Notes: generated by a model not told the origin, from the letters alone. Shown: positions 53,527-64,000, numbered from the stretch's first letter. The stretch is 64,000 nucleotides of DNA from Acidovorax soli (GCF_900107605.1 NZ_FNQJ01000005.1:62001-126000), one strand, 5' to 3'. Numbers and translations: made by a program.

Positions 53527-54363
53527 TCAGGCGCGAAAGCGCCGCCGCGTGAGCGCCAACGCCACCCAGAAAGCCGCCACGGTGGTGGCCACCAGCACCG
53601 CAGCGTGGCGCAGCGCGTGGTCGGGCCACTGGTCCATGAACAGCGGCCGCACCAGCTCGACGGCATTGGTCAGCGGCAGCCAGTCGGAAATGGCGCGCAC
53701 GATGGGCGGCAATTGCTCGCGCGGAAAGAACACGCCCGACAGGAACATCATGGGCGTGAGCACCAGCGTGAAGTAGTAGGTGAAGAAGTCGTAGCCCTTG
53801 GCCAGCGCGTTGAAGATGAGGGCAATGCTGGAGAACATGATGCCCACCCCCAGCAGCACCGGCCAGGCCACCAGCAGTTTGGGGCTGTGGCTGATGGAGA
53901 GCGCCAGCATCACGCCCATGATGGCGGTCACGGTGAACAGCGCCTTGAAGGTGGCCCACAGCATCTCGGCCAGCACCACGTCGTCCAGGCTGATGGGCGC
54001 GTTCATGATGCCGTCCCAGGTCTTTTGCACATGCATGCGCGAGAACGCCGAATACAGCGCCTCGAAGCTGGCGGCGTTCATGGCGCTCATGCAGATCGAG
54101 CCGCTGGCCAGGAACAGGATGTAGGGCACTTTTTGCCCATTCACGCTCAGCTCGCCCACCAGCGCGCCCATGCCGTAGCCAAAGGCCACCAGCCACATCA
54201 GCGGTTCGGCGATGTTGCCCACCAGGCTGGGAATGGCCAGCTTGCGCCACACCAGCAGGTTGCGCAGGAACACCGGCCAGCAGCGGGCGGAAAGGCGGGG
54301 TACTCGCCATACCGACGCAATGGGCGGGGCGGCGGTGGTGGTTGGAGACGAGGCGGTAGGCAT
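53527..54363 (-). CDS. ABC-2 type transporter permease (NodJ-like)
   Basis: 278-residue inner-membrane protein with six predicted hydrophobic helices and the ABC-2 pattern, including FGYGMGALVGE, FEALYSAFSRMHVQKTWDGIMNAPIS and LSGVFFPREQLPP, which is typical of NodJ and related exporters. ATG 54363 begins a short Pro/Thr-rich tail followed by the first helix. The ATPase partner (55955-56896) is on the same strand but 1.6 kb upstream, with a nuclease-like gene between them. Substrate unknown; NodIJ-like exporters in this group are often linked to glycolipid or drug export. Confidence 0.87.
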   Translation of the reverse strand: MPTASSPTTTAAPPIASVWRVPRLSARCWPVFLRNLLVWRKLAIPSLVGNIAEPLMWLVAFGYGMGALVGELSVNGQKVPYILFLASGSICMSAMNAASFEALYSAFSRMHVQKTWDGIMNAPISLDDVVLAEMLWATFKALFTVTAIMGVMLALSISHSPKLLVAWPVLLGVGIMFSSIALIFNALAKGYDFFTYYFTLVLTPMMFLSGVFFPREQLPPIVRAISDWLPLTNAVELVRPLFMDQWPDHALRHAAVLVATTVAAFWVALALTRRRFRA

Positions 54364-54555
54364 GGGCTGATTGTGCGATGTTGGCCGTCCAGAGGACAGC
54401 CCGGTTGTGTGCTGCGGCCATCGCTGAATGTCACCACCAACGCTTGGCCGCGGCATGGGGGTGGCCCTGGCGCGTGCGGCCGATGTGGACGCGGCGCGAA
54501 GCAACGCCAGGTTGGCCGTCAGCCAGGTCAGGCCACGCAAGACGCGATGACTTGG

Positions 54556-54617
54556 TTTGAGCGAAATTGGCTGCTAGTGCTTATCTATCAAGCGCTAAAA
54601 GCTATCTTTTTAGGGGT
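54556..54617 (+). repeat. 62-base copy of the AT-rich intergenic repeat
   Basis: The best-preserved copy used as reference. It starts TTTGAGCGAAATTGG, has a GTGCTT-N7-AAGCGC hairpin, then AGCTAT and TTTTTAGGGGT. Identical at 47 of 62 positions to 30864-30925. It ends 26 bases from the stop of the YhcG-type gene. The stretch 54364-54555 between permease start and repeat contains no recognisable gene. Confidence 0.78.
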
Positions 54618-54642
54618 AATTTGTTTGTGGGGCGGTTTCTGC

Positions 54643-55680
54643 TTACTCCGCTCCGCCCAGCTCGCTTTCAATCTGCTCAATGCTAGGCAAACTGGTTTGC
54701 AACTCGGCCGGCAGGGATTCCAGCAGTTTGTATTCGGCGATACCCATAGGTTGGGTTTTATCGCCCAAGGCATATTCAGCCACAACCTTGTTTTTGCTCT
54801 TGCACAGCAACAGTCCAATGGTGGGGTTGTCGTGATCGCTTTTCACTTGGCGATCCACCGCAGTCAAATAAAAACCGAGCTGCCCCAGATGCTCGGGCTT
54901 GAATTTTCCGCCCTTGAGCTCGATCACCACATAGCAGCGCAGTTTGAGGTGGTAGAACAGCAGGTCGATGAAGAACTCATCGCCACCCACATCCAGCAGC
55001 ACCTGCCGCCCCACGAACGCAAAACCCGCGCCCAGCTCCAGCAGAAATTCGGTGACGTGCTTCACCAAGGCGTGTTCGACTTCGCGCTCTTGGGCCTCGT
55101 CGGTCAAGCCCAGAAAGTCGAAACGGTAAGGGTCTTTCAGCGACTCGCGCGCCAGATCGGACTGTGGCTTGGGCAAGCTGGCTTCGAAGTTGGTGCCGGC
55201 TGAGCCACTGCGTTCCAGCAAGCGGGTTTCGATCTGCATCACCAAGACATTGCGTGACCAGTTGTGCTTGATTGCCTGCGCCGCATACCAGCGGCGGGTT
55301 TCAGGTGCAGGCAGCTTGTCCAGCAGGGCCAACTGGTGGTACCAGGGCAATTGTGCAAGCACCGCTTGCACAAATTCCGCATCCGGCCACGCCTCGGAAA
55401 AAGCACGCATGTATTTGAGATTGCGCGGCGAAAAGCCCTTCATTTCCGGGAAGGCCGTGCGCAGGTCATGCGCCAGCCGCTCAATCACCTTGGCACCCCA
55501 GCCCTGCTGCGCCTGCCGCGCCAGAATATCGCGCCCAATCTGCCAGTACAGCAGCACCAGCTCGCGGTTGACTGCCAACGCCGCACGCTGCTGGGCCGTG
55601 TGGATGCGGGTTTTCAGGTCGATCAGCCAGTCTGCATAACCTTCGGGCGTAGGTGCGAGGGAAACGGGCTGATCGATCAT
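54643..55680 (-). CDS. DUF1016/YhcG-family PD-(D/E)XK nuclease-like protein
   Basis: 345-residue protein of the YhcG (DUF1016) family. The N-terminal half (about 20-165) is the helical DUF1016 domain with LLYWQIGRDI and FSPRNLKYMRAF. The C-terminal half is a PD-(D/E)XK nuclease-like domain with DEFFIDLLFYH and VIELKGGKFKPEHLGQL, giving the Asp and Glu-X-Lys residues. ATG 55680 has an AAGGA site ten bases upstream; a GTG 27 bases further up is possible. It is more AT-rich than its neighbours and richer in Lys and Asn codons, and it separates the two ABC exporter genes, so it looks acquired. Biological role unknown. Confidence 0.85.
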   Translation of the reverse strand: MIDQPVSLAPTPEGYADWLIDLKTRIHTAQQRAALAVNRELVLLYWQIGRDILARQAQQGWGAKVIERLAHDLRTAFPEMKGFSPRNLKYMRAFSEAWPDAEFVQAVLAQLPWYHQLALLDKLPAPETRRWYAAQAIKHNWSRNVLVMQIETRLLERSGSAGTNFEASLPKPQSDLARESLKDPYRFDFLGLTDEAQEREVEHALVKHVTEFLLELGAGFAFVGRQVLLDVGGDEFFIDLLFYHLKLRCYVVIELKGGKFKPEHLGQLGFYLTAVDRQVKSDHDNPTIGLLLCKSKNKVVAEYALGDKTQPMGIAEYKLLESLPAELQTSLPSIEQIESELGGAE

Positions 55681-55954
55681 GTTTCGCTGTCCTTTAGCGG
55701 TAGCCACGCCGCACCAGCTGCAGGATGCATGGGATGTTGACCCGTGAGTCTTCGCTGAAAACCATCAGAACCACTCCCTTTGCATGTTCTTGGTGTTCCT
55801 GGCTCGTTGAATCTTCCTCTGAGCCACGGGCGTGTGCCGATTTGCCAAATGCGACGGAGGGTATTTTCCACCGATCAGCCTGTCTTGCCTTTTGGCTACC
55901 GCCATCGACAGATGATGTCGTTGGGGAACACCGTTTGCGCTACCCCGTGCGTTT

Positions 55955-56896
55955 TCAGCCGTCCTCGCGGATCTGCCGCCCCGTGAGCTTGAGGAACAGA
56001 TCCTCCAGGTTGGCTGGCCGGTGCAGCGTGCGCAGATGGTCCAGCTGGCCCAGCGCCTGCAGCAGCGGCTGGGCGTTCTGGGTGTAGAAGAAAACGGTCT
56101 CGCCGCTGACCTCCACGCGCGCGGCCAGCGGGCGCAGGGCATCGTCCTGGGCCAGGGCCACGGCACCCACGCCATAGACCTCCACCACGTCGGGTTCCAG
56201 GTGCCGGGCGATCAGCTCGCGCGGACGGCCCTCGGCGATTTTTTTGCCATGGTCCAGCACCAGCAGGCGCGAGCACAGGCGTTCGGCCTCGTCCATGAAA
56301 TGGGTGGTGAGCAAAATGGACTTGCCCTGTTGCAGCAGCCGTTGCAGGCGTTCCCACATCAGGTGGCGGGCCTGGGGGTCGAGGCCCGTGGTGGGCTCAT
56401 CGAGCAGCAGCAGGCGCGGGTCGTTCACCAGCGCCCGGGCCAGCGACAGGCGCCGCCTCATGCCGCCCGACAGCTCGCCGGGCCTGGCATGCGCCTTGTG
56501 CGTGAGCGCCGCGAATTCGAGCAGCTGAGGCACGCGCTCGTCCATCACCGCGCCCTTGAGGCCGAAGTAGCGGCCGAACACGCGCAGGTTCTCGGCGCAG
56601 GTGAAATCCGGGTCCAGCGTGTCGAACTGGGTCACCACGCCCAGCTGGGCCTTGATGGCCAGCGCATCGCGGGGCATCCGCAGCGGGGGCGCGCCCGTCC
56701 CCGGGTCAAACTGCACGCTGCCGCCGTCGGGGGCGGTGTGCCCCAGGCACATGCGGATGGTGGTGGTCTTGCCGGCGCCATTGGGGCCGATCACGCCCAG
56801 GCATTCACCCGGGGCAATGGAGAACGAGACACCATCGACCACCATGGTGTCGCCGTAGCGCTTGTTCAGCTGCGAGGCGGTGAAGAGTTCCGTCAT
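55955..56896 (-). CDS. ABC-2 type transporter ATP-binding protein (NodI-like)
   Basis: 313-residue ATPase. Walker [12 protein letters not shown]-loop VVTQFDTLD, signature [15 protein letters not shown], Walker [14 protein letters not shown] and switch [12 protein letters not shown] match the NodI/DrrA branch. The C-terminal 85 residues form the usual accessory domain. It probably works with the permease at 53527-54363. The 274 bases between its stop and the nuclease-like gene contain no credible gene and might include remnants of an insertion. Confidence 0.9.
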   Translation of the reverse strand: MTELFTASQLNKRYGDTMVVDGVSFSIAPGECLGVIGPNGAGKTTTIRMCLGHTAPDGGSVQFDPGTGAPPLRMPRDALAIKAQLGVVTQFDTLDPDFTCAENLRVFGRYFGLKGAVMDERVPQLLEFAALTHKAHARPGELSGGMRRRLSLARALVNDPRLLLLDEPTTGLDPQARHLMWERLQRLLQQGKSILLTTHFMDEAERLCSRLLVLDHGKKIAEGRPRELIARHLEPDVVEVYGVGAVALAQDDALRPLAARVEVSGETVFFYTQNAQPLLQALGQLDHLRTLHRPANLEDLFLKLTGRQIREDG

Positions 56897-57054
56897 GGGC
56901 TGATTGTGGGCGATCTGCCGGGTGCCCGTGCCAGGAAGTTGGAGCGACCGGGTTCGCTTGAAAAGGGGCTGCAGCGGTTTCCGGGTAATTGCCAGCAGCT
57001 ATTAAAAACGAAGTGGTTGACCGCCGCGTTGGCGCCCGTCGCCGACGCGCGGGC

Positions 57055-58536
57055 TTACTGGAACGCCACTTCGGCAAAGCTGCGCAGCTTGCGGCTGTGC
57101 AGGCGCTGCACGCCGCCCTGGCGCAGGATGTCGATGGCGCGCATGCCGATGCGCAGGTGCTGGTCCACGCGTTCGCGGTAGAAGTGGTTGGCCATGCCGG
57201 GCAGCTTGATCTCGCCGTGCAGGGGCTTGTCGCTCACGCACAGCAGGGTGCCGTAGGGCACGCGAAAGCGAAAGCCGTTGGCGGCGATGGTGGCGCTTTC
57301 CATGTCCAAGGCCACGGCGCGGCTCTGGCTGAAGCGGCGCTGGGGCAGGTTGTCGGGCAGCAGCTCCCAGTTGCGGTTGTCGGTGCTGGCCACGGTGCCG
57401 GTGCGCATGATGCGCTTGAGTTCGTCGCGGCCCATGCGCGTGACGTCGGCCACGGCCTGCTCCAGCGCCAGCTGGATCTCCGACAGCGCCGGAATGGGCA
57501 CCCACAGCGGCAGTTCTTCATCGAGCACATGGTCCTCGCGCACATAGGCGTGGGCCAGCACGTAGTCGCCCAGCTGCTGGGTGTTGCGCAGGCCGGCGCA
57601 GTGGCCCAGCATCATCCAGGCGTGCGGGCGCAGCACGGCGATGTGGTCGGTGATTGTCTTGGCGTTGGCCGGGCCTACGCCGATGTTGACCATGGTGATG
57701 CCGCTGCGGTCGGCGCGCACCAGGTGGTAGGCCGGCATCTGCGGCAGGCGCGGCGGCGGCGCGCCGAGCTCGTCGCCCGCCTCGGCGGCCAGGCCCGTGC
57801 GGCGCGTGACCACGTTGCCGGGTTCGATGAAGGCGATGTATTCGCTGTCCGGATTGGCCATTTCGGCGTGGCCCAGGCGCACGAACTCGTCGATGTAGAA
57901 CTGGTAGTTGGTGAACAGCACGAAGTTCTGGAACCACTCGGGCTGCGTGCCCGTGTAGTGGCGCAGGCGGTGCAGCGAATAGTCCACGCGCGGGGCCGTG
58001 AAAAGCGACAGCGGCTGCGCCTCGCCGGGGCGGTGCTGGTGTGTGCCGTTGGCGATGCCGTCGTCCATGGCGGCCAGGTCGGGCAGGTCGAACAGGTCGC
58101 GCATCAGCATGCGGCGCTCGGGGCTCAGCGTGCCCTCCACATGGTCGTGCTCGGCGAACGAGAAGTGGATGGGGATGGGGTGGGCGCTGGTGCCCACCTC
58201 CAGCGCCACGCTGTGGCTGTGGCGCAGCAGGCGGAACTGCTCGGCGTAGTAATCGGCGAACAGATCGGGGCGGGTGAGGGTGGTTTCGTAGCGACCAGGG
58301 CCTTCCACGAAGCCGTAGGCCAGCTGGCTGTCGGCCCGCGCCACAGTGGTGGTGTGCACGCGCACGAAGGGGTAGAACGCGCGCACGGCGCCGTCAGGCG
58401 TCTCGCCGGCCACGAAGCGCTGCATGGCAGCGCGCAGGTGGCCGATCTGCTGCTGGTAGATGCGCTGCACCTGGGCCAGCGCGTCGGCGGGGTCGGTGTG
58501 GCGGGTGGGGGCGATGAAGTCGGGGATCTGCGGCAT
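57055..58536 (-). CDS. amn: AMP nucleosidase
   Basis: 493-residue enzyme that hydrolyses AMP to adenine and ribose 5-phosphate. The N-terminal regulatory domain (to about 170) and the nucleosidase domain with GTSAHPIPIHF, VNIGVGPANAKTITDH, MLGHCAGLR and the active-site DMESATIAANG region are present; length fits Amn. The start was set at ATG 58536 because the reading frame upstream is only an antisense shadow of the MgtC-type gene. It is monocistronic. Degraded short stretches near 56985-57015 (GCAGCTATTAAAAA) may be a fragment of the AT-rich repeat. Confidence 0.93.
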   Translation of the reverse strand: MPQIPDFIAPTRHTDPADALAQVQRIYQQQIGHLRAAMQRFVAGETPDGAVRAFYPFVRVHTTTVARADSQLAYGFVEGPGRYETTLTRPDLFADYYAEQFRLLRHSHSVALEVGTSAHPIPIHFSFAEHDHVEGTLSPERRMLMRDLFDLPDLAAMDDGIANGTHQHRPGEAQPLSLFTAPRVDYSLHRLRHYTGTQPEWFQNFVLFTNYQFYIDEFVRLGHAEMANPDSEYIAFIEPGNVVTRRTGLAAEAGDELGAPPPRLPQMPAYHLVRADRSGITMVNIGVGPANAKTITDHIAVLRPHAWMMLGHCAGLRNTQQLGDYVLAHAYVREDHVLDEELPLWVPIPALSEIQLALEQAVADVTRMGRDELKRIMRTGTVASTDNRNWELLPDNLPQRRFSQSRAVALDMESATIAANGFRFRVPYGTLLCVSDKPLHGEIKLPGMANHFYRERVDQHLRIGMRAIDILRQGGVQRLHSRKLRSFAEVAFQ

Positions 58537-58749
58537 GCGCCTATTGTCCACACGCAGGCGCAGCCGGTGTGACAGCGATCTGCATTCCGGCCAGCAAAGA
58601 CCGCTGCGCGGCCTCTGGGAGATCGTCAAAACGTTCTTGCGTGATGCCTGCCTCGGGGCAATTGCGCAGGACGTGGAACCTGCGCCGTCGGCCCAACGGC
58701 CCGTTGTGTCACCATGAGCGATGGTTTGACAGAGAGGTGTACAAGCCCC

Positions 58750-60027
58750 ATGCAGGATCTGGCAGGTTTTTCCACGGCACTGGCCGTGCTGGCGAGCGCG
58801 ACGGGATGCGGTTTGCTCATGGGCATCGAGCGCGAGCGTCGCAAGGGCGAGGGGCCGGGCCGGGCGCCGGCCGGGGTGCGCTCGTTCACGCTGGCGTCCA
58901 TTGGCGGGGCGGCGGCCGCGCTGACGGCCATGGAGGCCCTGGTGGTGGTGGGTGCCGCGTTGGTGGCCGCTTTGACCGTGGTGGCCTATGCCCGCGACCG
59001 CTCGGGCGATCCGGGGGTGACCACCGAAATCGCGCTGCTGCTGGCCTACCTGATCGGGGTGACCTGCGCGCGCGACCAGTTGCTGGCCGCCGCGCTGGCA
59101 GTGGTGGTGACGGGGCTGCTGGCGCTGCGGGATGCGTTGCACCAGTTCTCCAGCCAGTGGCTGCAGCCCGGCGAGGTGCGCAGCGGGCTCATTCTGGCGG
59201 CGCTGGCCCTGCTGGTGTATCCGCTGGCTCCCGACACGCCCTTGTGGCAGGGGGCGCTGAACCCGCGCCTGGTGGTGCGCCTGGTCATCGTGCTGCTGGT
59301 GATCCAGTCGCTGGCGCATGTGGCCAAGCGGCTGATGCAGGCGCGCCATGCGCTGGCGCTGTCGGTGCTGGCGTCGGGGTTTGTGTCGAGCACCGCCACC
59401 ATTGCCAGCCTGGGCATGGAGGTGCGTGCGGGGCAGGCCACGCCGCGCGTCCATGGGGCGGCTGCCGTGCTGTCGTGTGTGGCCACCATGGTCCAGATCG
59501 TGGTGGTGGCCGCTACGGTGCAGCCCCAGTGGCTGGCACGGCTGTGGCTGCCCGCCCTGGCGGGTGGCTGTGTTGCGGCGGCCCTGGGGTGGTGGGGCGG
59601 GCGCGGTGTGGCGCACCGGCAGGTGCCCGCGCCCGCAGCCGAGGGTGAGGCGGTGGCCGGCATGTTGCCCGACACGCCCATGTTCAAGCTGCGCGACGCC
59701 TTGCTCATCGCCGCCCTGCTCACGGGCATCCAGGTGGGGGTGCACCTGCTGACGGCATGGCAAGGCGATGCGGGCATGCTGGCCGGTGCCCTGCTGGCGG
59801 CCCTGGCGGATGTGCACGCCGCCACGGCCGCGGTGCTGGTGCGGGGCGGCCCGGACAGCGTTGCGGCACCCGCCATTGCGTCTGCGCTGATGGTGGCGCT
59901 TCTGGTGCATGCCGGCAGCAAAAGCGCGGTGGCGCTGGCCAGCGGCGGCTGGCGCTATGCGCTGGCCGTGGCGCCGGGCATTCTGGCGCACACGCTGGCC
60001 TTCGTGGGGGTGCTGGCCCTGCAATAG
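58750..60027 (+). CDS. MgtC/SapB-family membrane protein with C-terminal DUF4010 domain
   Basis: 425-residue polytopic membrane protein. The N-terminal MgtC-like domain shows LMGIERERRKGEG and GVRSFTLASIGGAAAAL. About ten hydrophobic helices follow with the DUF4010 pattern (SGFVSSTATIASLG, ALADVHAATAAV). ATG 58750 was preferred to 58714 because it begins immediately before the first membrane helix, but 58714 is possible. Such proteins are of unknown transport function; MgtC itself is linked to magnesium limitation and virulence. An MgtA-type ATPase gene lies 2.5 kb downstream. Confidence 0.85.
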   Translation: MQDLAGFSTALAVLASATGCGLLMGIERERRKGEGPGRAPAGVRSFTLASIGGAAAALTAMEALVVVGAALVAALTVVAYARDRSGDPGVTTEIALLLAYLIGVTCARDQLLAAALAVVVTGLLALRDALHQFSSQWLQPGEVRSGLILAALALLVYPLAPDTPLWQGALNPRLVVRLVIVLLVIQSLAHVAKRLMQARHALALSVLASGFVSSTATIASLGMEVRAGQATPRVHGAAAVLSCVATMVQIVVVAATVQPQWLARLWLPALAGGCVAAALGWWGGRGVAHRQVPAPAAEGEAVAGMLPDTPMFKLRDALLIAALLTGIQVGVHLLTAWQGDAGMLAGALLAALADVHAATAAVLVRGGPDSVAAPAIASALMVALLVHAGSKSAVALASGGWRYALAVAPGILAHTLAFVGVLALQ

Positions 60028-60083
60028 CCTTCCGTGGGTGCCGGCGCACCCCGGCCAGAAGGAGCGCACCGGATAATCGGCCC

Positions 60084-61489
<1,406 letters not shown>

Positions 61490-61493
<4 letters not shown>

Positions 61494-61957
61494 TCAGCCT
61501 GTTGCAGCGCGTGCGGCAGGCGCGCGTGGAGATTGCCGGCGAGGTGGTGGGCGCCATTGGCCCCGGCCTGCTGGTGCTGGTGTGCGCCGAGCGCGGTGAC
61601 ACCGAGGCCGAGGCCGACAGGCTGCTGGCCAAGGTCCTCAAGCTGCGCATCTTCAGTGACGACGCGGGCAAGATGAACCGCAGCGTGCAGGACCTGGACG
61701 GCCAGGGCATGGCCGGCGGCGTGCTGCTGGTCAGCCAGTTCACTTTGGCGGCCGACACCACGGGCGGCAACCGCCCCAGCTTCACGCAGGCGGCGGCGCC
61801 GCAAGAGGGGCGCAGGCTCTATGACTACCTGGTGGCGCAGGCCCGCGCCGCCCATCCCCAGGTGGCCTCCGGCCAGTTTGCGGCCGACATGCAGGTGCAT
61901 CTGGTGAACGACGGGCCGGTGACGATTCCCCTGCGCGTGGCGCCTGCCGTCAGTTAA
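61490..61957 (+). CDS. dtd: D-aminoacyl-tRNA deacylase
   Basis: 155-residue enzyme that removes D-amino acids wrongly attached to tRNA. The two signature motifs [10 protein letters not shown] (Ser-Gln around residue 82) and NDGPVTIPL (Gly-Pro about 143) form the cross-subunit active site. The ATG overlaps the dbpA stop (ATGA at 61490-61493), indicating coupled translation. The downstream gap to the Usp gene is 77 bases. Confidence 0.95.
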
Positions 61958-62034
61958 TTGCACCGGCGCCTTCACCGCTGTCATCCCACCCGGGATGGAC
62001 AGGACTACCATGTATTTTTTCGCAGGAGTTTTCC

Positions 62035-62481
62035 ATGTACGAAAAGATTCTGGTTCCCGTGGATGGCAGCGCCACCTCGCTGGCGGGGCTGCAGGAGGCG
62101 ATTGCCCTGGCGCGGGTGATGGGCTCGACGATCCGGCTTTTGCATGTGGTGGACGAAATCTCGTTCATGACGAGCTTCGAGTCGAGCATGGCGCTGACCG
62201 CAGAAGTGTTCGAGTCGCTCAAGAAGGCCGGCCAGGAAGTGCTGCAGGACGCCCAGAACCGGGTGCGTGCCGCCGGGGTGCCGGTGGAAACCGAGCTGTA
62301 TGAAAGCTACGCCGGGCGTGTGAGCGATCTCGTGATCACCAAGGCGCGTGAATGGGGTGCGCAGCTCATCGTGCTGGGCACCCATGGCCGGCGCGGCGTG
62401 GGCCGCATGCTGCTGGGCAGCGATGCAGAACAGGTGCTGCGCCAGTCGCCGGTGCCCGTGCTGCTGGTGCGCGGCGCCTGA
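62035..62481 (+). CDS. Universal stress protein (UspA family)
   Basis: 148-residue single-domain universal stress protein. The N-terminus YEKILVPVDGS and the nucleotide-binding loop G-TH-G-N9-GS (GTHGRRGVGRMLLGS) are complete, so it should bind ATP. The final VPVLLVRG strand is typical. An AGGAG ribosome site precedes the ATG. It is 29 bases before an MgtA-type P-type ATPase gene on the same strand and may be co-transcribed with it. Confidence 0.93.
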   Translation: MYEKILVPVDGSATSLAGLQEAIALARVMGSTIRLLHVVDEISFMTSFESSMALTAEVFESLKKAGQEVLQDAQNRVRAAGVPVETELYESYAGRVSDLVITKAREWGAQLIVLGTHGRRGVGRMLLGSDAEQVLRQSPVPVLLVRGA

Positions 62482-62510
62482 ACCCGGCCTGTTCCTGAAA
62501 TAAGCGAACC

Positions 62511-64000
62511 ATGGCGCATGCCCCGCAGGCTGCATCGCCGCATTTCTGGAACCTGTCCGCGCAGGCCCTGTGCGAACAGCTGCAGTGCGGCCCCGACGGC
62601 CTGAGCGACACCGAGGCACAGGCCCGGCTGGCCCGCCATGGCCCCAACGCCGATGCACCGCCGCAGGCCAGGGGATTGCTGGCGGCCATTGGCAGGCGGC
62701 TGCGCGAGCCGCTGTCGCTGATCCTGCTGGGCGCGGGCGTGGTGTCGGTGGCCACGGGCGATGGCGTGGGCGGCGGCATCATCGTGACCATCCTGGGGCT
62801 GTCGATCGGACTCGACACCGTGCAGGAAGGCCGGGCCAACCGCGCCGCCGAGATGCTGCGCCGCGCCGTGGCACTGCGGGCCGAGGTGCTGCGGGACGGC
62901 ACCTTTCGCCAGGTGCCGGTGGAAGCAGTGGTGCCCGGCGATGTGATGCGCGTGCGCGCCGGTGACATCATCGCGGCCGATGCCCTGGTGCTGGACAGCG
63001 AGGCCTTCACGGCCGGCGAGGCGGCCCTGACCGGCGAGCCCTACCCCGTGGAAAAACGTCCCGGCGTGGTGACCACTTCCGCGGCGGGCGAGGCCAGCAA
63101 TGCCCTGTTTCGCGGCGCGGTCGCCCAGACGGGCGAGGCGCGGGCGCTGGTGGTGGGCACCGGCCGCAACACCCTGTTTGGCGCGGCCGCCGCCGTGCTG
63201 GGCGAGGGGCAGGAAGTCTCCGCCTTCCAGCGCGACATGCATGCCTTTGGCCTGGTCACCGCCCGCCTCACGCTGGCGCTCGTGGTGGTGGTGCTGGCCA
63301 CGCACATGCTGTTTGGCCGCCCGGTGCTCGAATCGCTGATGTTTGCGGTGGCACTGGCCGTGGGCCTCACGCCCGAGCTGCTGCCCATGATCACCACCGT
63401 GACGCTGTCGCGCGGCGCCTTGCGCATGGCGGGGCGCAAGGTCATCGTCAAGCGGCTGGCCGCCATTCACGACCTGGGCGCCATGACGGTGCTGTGCACC
63501 GACAAGACCGGCACCCTGACCAGCGCCGAGATCGCCCTGTCACGCAGCCTGGATGCTGCCGGGCAGAACAGCCCGCTGGCGGCCCGGCTCGGTGCCATGG
63601 CCGCCAGCCTGGGCGGCGACCGCGGGGCGCTGGATGCGGCGCTGCTGGCCAGCCACCCCGATGCGTCGCAGGGCTGGACGCTGCTGCAGCGGCATGCGTT
63701 TGATTTCAACCGGCGCCTGGGCAGCGTGTGGGCCGAGGGGCCGCACGAGCGCCTGCTCATCGTCAAGGGCGCGCCCGAGGCCGTACTGGCCCTGTGCACG
63801 CGCCACCGCCTGGGGGGCGAGGTGCAGCCCCTGGGCGATGCCGGGCGGGCCGAGGGCTTGCAAAGGGTGCACGCACTGGCCCAGGAGGGGTTGCGCGTGG
63901 TGGCGGTGGCCTCGCGCCAGCGGGCGGACGCTGCCGACAGGGCAATACCGCTGTCGTCGGCCGATGAAACGGATCTGGTCTTCGAAGGCCTGTGCGCCTT
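62511..64000 (+). CDS. P-type cation-transporting ATPase, MgtA type (3' end outside the window)
   Basis: The first 496 or so residues of an ATPase of roughly 900; the frame is open to the right edge. An N-terminal cation-ATPase domain precedes helices 1-2. The actuator loop shows LTGEP (about 174), helix 4 has GLTPELLPM (about 285-292), close to the MgtA/MgtB (type IIIB) signature, and the phosphorylation motif is DKTGTLT with Asp 331. Import of magnesium is therefore the best guess. ATG 62511 was taken as start because it yields the family N-terminus (no ribosome site stands out). It follows the Usp gene by 29 bases. Confidence 0.88.
   Translation, partial: MAHAPQAASPHFWNLSAQALCEQLQCGPDGLSDTEAQARLARHGPNADAPPQARGLLAAIGRRLREPLSLILLGAGVVSVATGDGVGGGIIVTILGLSIGLDTVQEGRANRAAEMLRRAVALRAEVLRDGTFRQVPVEAVVPGDVMRVRAGDIIAADALVLDSEAFTAGEAALTGEPYPVEKRPGVVTTSAAGEASNALFRGAVAQTGEARALVVGTGRNTLFGAAAAVLGEGQEVSAFQRDMHAFGLVTARLTLALVVVVLATHMLFGRPVLESLMFAVALAVGLTPELLPMITTVTLSRGALRMAGRKVIVKRLAAIHDLGAMTVLCTDKTGTLTSAEIALSRSLDAAGQNSPLAARLGAMAASLGGDRGALDAALLASHPDASQGWTLLQRHAFDFNRRLGSVWAEGPHERLLIVKGAPEAVLALCTRHRLGGEVQPLGDAGRAEGLQRVHALAQEGLRVVAVASRQRADAADRAIPLSSADETDLVFEGLCA

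Noticed and set aside
55725-56087. 120-codon plus-strand open frame beside the YhcG-type gene
   Set aside because: No ribosome site or family resemblance, Ser/Arg-rich composition, and its right part is antisense to the ABC ATPase gene.
58537-60069. Minus-strand extension of the AMP nucleosidase frame by about 500 codons
   Set aside because: The extension is antisense to the MgtC-type gene and low-complexity Arg/His/Gln-rich; the conserved nucleosidase begins at 58536.

Overview
The window is a GC-rich stretch of bacterial chromosome, probably from a Comamonadaceae betaproteobacterium (Acidovorax, Alicycliphilus or Diaphorobacter type). The inference rests on the gene set: three Bug/TctC periplasmic receptors, a LIV-type ABC cluster mixed with CoA ligases, a DUF1840 protein, a PHA-granule-type protein, and short intergenic repeats that resemble ones I remember from that family. 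No rRNA, tRNA, CRISPR array, prophage or insertion sequence was seen. Genes are packed tightly and no gene-free stretch exceeds 300 bases.

Left part (1-13.4 kb): housekeeping and catabolic genes. They include penicillin-binding protein 1A, a molybdopterin oxidoreductase, an orphan amino-acid-type binding protein, three peptidase/amidohydrolase genes, acyl-CoA-binding protein, a minus-strand trio (lipoprotein peptidase, PHA-type protein, nitroreductase), a 3-methyladenine DNA glycosylase gene broken by one in-frame stop, and an ArsC-like protein.

Phosphonate island (13.4-25.3 kb): the main functional unit. phnF, a DUF1045 gene and phnN run leftward. phnG-H-I-J, an acetyltransferase gene, then phnK-L-M run rightward, joined by six 4-base ATGA overlaps. 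phnC-D-E and an HD-domain gene related to PhnZ follow. The two rightward transcription units each carry a similar 13-base site upstream (TTGTCTA-AC-AC pattern) matching the HutC-type GntR operator, so PhnF probably controls both. No phnP was found in the window; DUF1045 carries two 2H-phosphoesterase motifs and may fill that step.

Middle (25.5-39.3 kb): cyclopropane fatty acid synthase, DUF1840, two Bug receptors, then a long minus-strand cluster: AMP-dependent acyl-CoA synthetase, livG, livH, livM, binding protein, livF and a PaaK-like ligase. A Crp/Fnr regulator diverges from it. Together they look like an uptake-and-CoA-activation system for an unknown carboxylic acid.

Right part (39.3-64 kb): RluF-type pseudouridine synthase, an aqpZ/LolA-like/SRPBCC trio, htpG, a glycine-rich lipoprotein, a third Bug receptor, SrkA-like kinase, a Ser/Thr kinase fused to a Usp domain and coupled to a metallophosphoesterase, ohr/ohrR with a perfect palindromic operator, hydroxybutyryl-CoA dehydrogenase, a GMC oxidoreductase, an ABC-2 exporter whose ATPase and permease genes are separated by a YhcG-type nuclease gene, AMP nucleosidase, a MgtC-type membrane protein, dbpA-dtd, a Usp protein, and the start of an MgtA-type P-type ATPase that runs off the right edge.

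A family of short AT-rich intergenic repeats (four clear copies) and a second GC-rich hairpin repeat (two copies 28/29 identical) are also described.
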